Source: Croceicoccus sediminis (GTDB lineage: Bacteria; Pseudomonadota; Alphaproteobacteria; Sphingomonadales; Sphingomonadaceae). Taken from it: a DNA stretch of 64,000 bases. Shown here one piece after another: positions 60,847 to 64,000 of the stretch (positions are counted from its first letter, which is position 1; each line of letters starts with the position of its first letter). The notes beneath the pieces are model-generated. The model did not search any database and was not told the origin of the DNA. It saw only the letters and a program-made list of their open reading frames with translations. Position numbers and translations under genes: made by a program. The stretch spans positions 1,648,581 to 1,712,580 of the forward strand of contig NZ_SUNC01000001.1 of NCBI RefSeq assembly GCF_007570835.1. The letters are read 5' to 3'.

Positions 60847-61251
60847 CTATTGCAGTGACAATCCTGCCACATGAAGTGCAGCATTGAAGTCGTCGATCGC
60901 GGCGCCACAGACTTCTGCCACGTGATTTTGCGCGAAAATGCATCGCAGCGTTTCGGGCCTGCAGCATTCGTTCTGCAAGATCGACAGGAGTAGCGCCTCT
61001 CCCTCTGCGATCCGCTCACATCCTTCGCGCGCGAAACCCAGCGGCATCGAACCGCGCACGTTCAAGAGCATCAGGATGCGGTGGAACGCGCCGATACCGC
61101 CCATCAGGCCGCGCGCGAGGAAGTCGGCGGCAATCGCATCGGCCGGGCACCGGCGCGCACTGACCGCGCCGACCCACTTGCGGGTGACTTCCACGACGAA
61201 GCCTTCGGCGAGGGAAAGCTCGTCAGTGCGGCGATCGAGATAGCGGTACAA
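60847..61251 (-). CDS. hypothetical protein, 134 residues, cysteine-rich C-terminus
   Basis: No family recognised. Helical, with two hydrophobic helices in ADFLARGLMGGIGAFHRILMLL and a C-terminal part holding five Cys (NECCRPETLRCIF, then AEVCGA), spaced as for metal or Fe-S binding. Start is a TTG (61251) with AGGAG upstream. An inverted repeat lies ~55 bp upstream. It could be related to iron handling given the neighbouring TonB receptor, but that is a guess. Confidence 0.5.
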   Translation of the reverse strand: MYRYLDRRTDELSLAEGFVVEVTRKWVGAVSARRCPADAIAADFLARGLMGGIGAFHRILMLLNVRGSMPLGFAREGCERIAEGEALLLSILQNECCRPETLRCIFAQNHVAEVCGAAIDDFNAALHVAGLSLQ

Positions 61252-61305
61252 GGGTCCGGGGCTCCTGATATTGCGCGAGATCCGGACCGTCTCACATGAC
61301 AGCCA

Positions 61306-61334
61306 TTATTGCAACCGATTAGCATTAGCAATAA
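61306..61334. promoter_or_regulatory. inverted repeat upstream of the 60847 gene
   Basis: TTATTGC (61306-61312) and GCAATAA (61328-61334) form a perfect 7-15-7 inverted repeat, ~55 bp upstream of the TTG start. The AT-rich core GATTAGCATTA has some Fur-box character, but I cannot assign a regulator. Confidence 0.45.
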
Positions 61335-62151
61335 ATCGAAGAGGGATGCATCGCAGCGGTCATGCTCGTCCAGACCCGCCCTCGGCCTTGCAAACCTGCG
61401 CCGAGTCGGTCTGGTCCAGCGGAACGTTATCAACATCACCGCGCGTGTTTCAGACTATTGGAATCGCGCATTTTCACACCCTGATAGCGATTAAATTGGA
61501 GAAAATTCTGCCCTTTCACGACCGTCTGCAATCGTTGTGTCCGCCTACTTCCGGGCCGCGACAAAGGCGCCATTTGCGACCGGATCACCAGGCTCAAAGT
61601 GACTTTTGCCCAGTCTATTGCAAAGTCATGAATCTAAGGGGAAATTGGATTTCCCTTTTCAGAAGTAGAGTTGGGAAGCCGGTATAGTCGGAATGAGCCT
61701 GCAAGCATCGCAGATTCCTGATGACTCTAATGTCAGCAAGTCGGTCTTGATACGCAACTTGCTCATACCAGATACTTGTAAAGTCTATATTCTGCTTTTT
61801 CCACATAGCGACTCATGTTAATAATTTGTTAACTGGTCGCAACTCCCGAGTCGTTGCTCGTAGTGCTTCCGGATATTTGTATCGACTATCCTGCGACTTC
61901 ACGTCGCGGATACTGCCGTACGCACACGTGGGGAGTGCAAGTGATGGCGCAGTTCGACCAACCTGTCTTCGGTTCACCCGAAGTATCGGTATTCGCCTAT
62001 ACAGAGGCGGATACTTTGGCATGCATGGTGCCGAATTCTCCCACCAGCTGCACAACGCGGCCGGTTCGACACTGAACGACCTTCGCCAGGCGCCGCGGAA
62101 TTATCCGCCGGCGCCTTTTGTTTTGGTGCTTGATTGTGGGGAAATTGAGCG
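61335..62151. other. gene-free stretch, ~0.8 kb
   Basis: Only short, overlapping frames without ribosome binding sites. Base composition is less GC-rich than average. Near 62085-62125 GGCGCC appears twice (CAGGCGCCGCGG and CCGGCGCCTTTTG, with T's), possibly a weak terminator just before the SdrD-B gene. Otherwise nothing recognised. Confidence 0.5.
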
Positions 62152-64000
62152 ATGACTGAAGTACGCTATTGGAAGTTCTCGATGGATTATCAGAATGATG
62201 ATCCATGGGACAAGGATAACATCGCCGCCAACGGCATCACCGATTTTATCATGCCCGTCGGGCCCTATACCGGGGACGACTATACCGGCGACGGCAAGGT
62301 AGATATCGACCTGACCGGCTATACCTATGACAGCGACGGCAACCCCGACGGTTTCGAGGCCGATGGGCAAGGAGTCGTTGAGATTGACGGTGTCGTTTTC
62401 GAAGGCGGCTCGATCAATTCGGGCACCGGCAACTTTAACGACTTCCTGGGCATTCAGAACACCGGCACGGAATTTGGTTTCAACACCGACAGCTCCGACC
62501 CATCCAACCCCCACATCAAGACTTCGGGCAATTTTACGCACACGATCACGCTAGCTGATATCGCGATCACAACCGATCCCGATACCGGCGTCGCCTACTA
62601 CGACTTCCGGCTGGACGCGAACGAGAACAATTCTTCGCTGGAAGAAGCGCAGATATCGCTCGACACCTTCACGATCTTCACGTCGCTCGACGGAAATATT
62701 TCCGACAAGCCGACGCTATTCAACCAGAACATCGCGTATGACATGGATGGTGCGCATACCAACGACATTTATGACGTATCGATCATAATAACCGATGCAT
62801 ACTCGTCGGGTTCAGGCCGGTCCGACCTCTCGGTCCTGATCCCCGTAAGCTACTTCGACGGGATGTCCAAAGAGGACACATACCTCTATCTCTATTCCGA
62901 GTTCGGATACGCCGATCCAGTCCCCGATGCCAACGGCCAGGGCGGCTACGACAACGATTACGACACGGATGCCACGTTCGAGGAATGGCGCACGCAAAAC
63001 GCTGTGAAGCTATACGGGATCAAGTTCCGGGATAGCGACGGAGATGGCATCGCCGACGATGGTGAAGGCCCGGTCGAAGGCGTCGTAATGAAGCTGTTCG
63101 GCGACACCAACCTCAACGGCGTTCTCGACGCCGGTGACCAGCTTCTGCAAACCACTCAGACCGATTCTAACGGTGAATATCAGTTCTATGGCATCAAGGT
63201 AGGCGCGACATACTTTGTTCAGGAAGAAGTGCCTGATGGCGCCATCCTGACGACCGGCGACTACGAAACGGTTGTTGTGTCCTCTAGCGCCAACCCTGGC
63301 ACACTCTACAATGTCGATCCGATCGGCAACTTTTACACTTTCGACATCTCGGGCACGAAGTACCTCGACAGCGACGGCGATGGCGACACCACCGGCGAAA
63401 GCGGTCTTGGCGGCGTGACGATCTTCATCGACGTCAACGACAACGGTACTTACGACGCAGGCACCGACGAGGCGACCACGACCGCCGCCGACGGCTCATG
63501 GTCCTTCACCGGCCTTGACGAGACTTACATCGGTCTCGACGTCTACGAGGTCGAGCCGAGCGGTTATTCGCAGACGCTGGGCCAGGCCGGCTACGCCATC
63601 GATGCCGATGGCGCGACCGACATGGACTTCGCCAACTTCCCGCTCTTCGACATCTCGGGCACGAAGTACCTCGACAGCGACGGCGATGGCGACACCACCG
63701 ACGAAAGCGGTCTTGGCGGCGTGACGATCTTCATCGACGTCAACGACAACGCCACTTACGACGCCGGAACCGACGAGGCGACCACAACTGCCGCTGACGG
63801 CTCATGGTCCTTCACCGGCCTTGACGAGACTTACATCGGTCTCGACGTCTACGAGGTCGAGCCGAGCGGTTATTCGCAGACGCTGGGCCAGGCCGGCTAC
63901 GCCATCGATGCCGATGGCGCGACCGACATGGACTTCGCCAACTTCCCGCTCTTCGACATCTCGGGCACGAAGTACCTCGACAGCGACGGCGATGGCGACA
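62152..64000 (+). CDS. SdrD B-like repeat surface/adhesin protein (3' end outside window)
   Basis: Open from ATG 62152 to the window end (>616 residues). Residues 1-~280 form a non-repetitive head with acidic beta-like sequence (DFIMPVGPYTGDDYTGDGKV). A first SdrD B-like unit has KFRDSDGDGIADDGEGPVEG and FGDTNLNGVLDAGDQLLQTT, with calcium-type DxDGDG loops and a Gly-Val-x-V strand. From residue ~398 a 102-residue unit repeats almost identically (SGTKYLDSDGDGDTTGESGL to ...). There is no N-terminal Sec signal, so export by a type I system or a C-terminal anchor is expected. GGGGAAATTGAGCG precedes the ATG. A DUF11/Cna-B-like adhesive or biofilm role is probable. Confidence 0.75.
   Translation, partial: MTEVRYWKFSMDYQNDDPWDKDNIAANGITDFIMPVGPYTGDDYTGDGKVDIDLTGYTYDSDGNPDGFEADGQGVVEIDGVVFEGGSINSGTGNFNDFLGIQNTGTEFGFNTDSSDPSNPHIKTSGNFTHTITLADIAITTDPDTGVAYYDFRLDANENNSSLEEAQISLDTFTIFTSLDGNISDKPTLFNQNIAYDMDGAHTNDIYDVSIIITDAYSSGSGRSDLSVLIPVSYFDGMSKEDTYLYLYSEFGYADPVPDANGQGGYDNDYDTDATFEEWRTQNAVKLYGIKFRDSDGDGIADDGEGPVEGVVMKLFGDTNLNGVLDAGDQLLQTTQTDSNGEYQFYGIKVGATYFVQEEVPDGAILTTGDYETVVVSSSANPGTLYNVDPIGNFYTFDISGTKYLDSDGDGDTTGESGLGGVTIFIDVNDNGTYDAGTDEATTTAADGSWSFTGLDETYIGLDVYEVEPSGYSQTLGQAGYAIDADGATDMDFANFPLFDISGTKYLDSDGDGDTTDESGLGGVTIFIDVNDNATYDAGTDEATTTAADGSWSFTGLDETYIGLDVYEVEPSGYSQTLGQAGYAIDADGATDMDFANFPLFDISGTKYLDSDGDGD
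63343..64000 (+). repeat. tandem 306-bp coding repeats
   Basis: Unit 1 is 63343-63648, unit 2 is 63649-63954, and unit 3 begins at 63955. Each unit starts GACATCTCGGGCACGAAG. By eye units 1 and 2 differ at about eight positions, most of them silent or conservative. The near-identity indicates recent duplication and makes the true copy number outside the window uncertain. Confidence 0.92.

Overview
The window is a GC-rich alphaproteobacterial chromosome segment, most likely from the order Sphingomonadales (Novosphingobium/Erythrobacteraceae-like). The grounds are the gene families: a PhyR/NepR/EcfG general stress response locus, a BamF-type lipoprotein with the alphaproteobacterial motif, an acyltransferase plus fatty-acid hydroxylase pair that would suit sphingolipid synthesis, two polyhydroxyalkanoate (PHA) synthases, and a large TonB-dependent receptor. 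No 16S rRNA gene is present, so species cannot be stated.

Layout. 0-8 kb: purK (partial)-folA-ribF-ileS-lspA-bamF-like on the plus strand, then a minus-strand CNNM/CBS membrane protein and a plus-strand OmpA-like lipoprotein with a candidate EcfG promoter. 8-18 kb: inositol-phosphatase-like gene, sucC, etfBA, a LOG-family gene, the minus operon glmM-DUF1272-thiD, sodB and an AI-2E family permease. 18-24 kb: the stress response locus, with nepR-ecfG, a CHASE/HWE kinase, phyR, a four-cysteine Fnr-like regulator and a single-domain response regulator. nepR, phyR and the single-domain regulator each have a GGAAC-N16/17-CGTT promoter. 24-35.6 kb: acyltransferase and fatty-acid hydroxylase, lptF-lptG, unknown lipoprotein, clpS, phasin, class I phaC, aminotransferase.

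35.7-54.6 kb is a genomic island inserted in tRNA-Thr(CGT). The intact tRNA is at 35746-35821 and a displaced copy of its 3' part is at 54535-54580. The left part is visibly more AT-rich. It holds a putative defence pair: a Dam-type adenine methylase followed by a three-part protein (PD-(D/E)XK nuclease, DGQHR domain, HEPN RNase motif). The middle is a small integrative module (RepA-like ATPase, tyrosine integrase, small genes). The right part holds three related winged-helix regulators, two HTH regulators, a RadC-like JAB gene, a decayed IS5-type transposase and several very short genes (41-56 codons, some membrane-spanning).

54.6-64 kb returns to core-like content: PilZ protein, alpha/beta hydrolase, a class III PHA synthase operon (phaE-phaC-GNAT), a TonB-dependent receptor, an unknown gene, a 0.9 kb gene-free stretch, and the start of a large SdrD-B-repeat surface protein whose 306-bp units run off the end of the window.

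The functions most likely to interact are the EcfG regulon (four candidate promoters within 17 kb) and the granule system (phaC, phasin, phaE-phaC). Family assignments rest on motifs read by eye; no database search was run.
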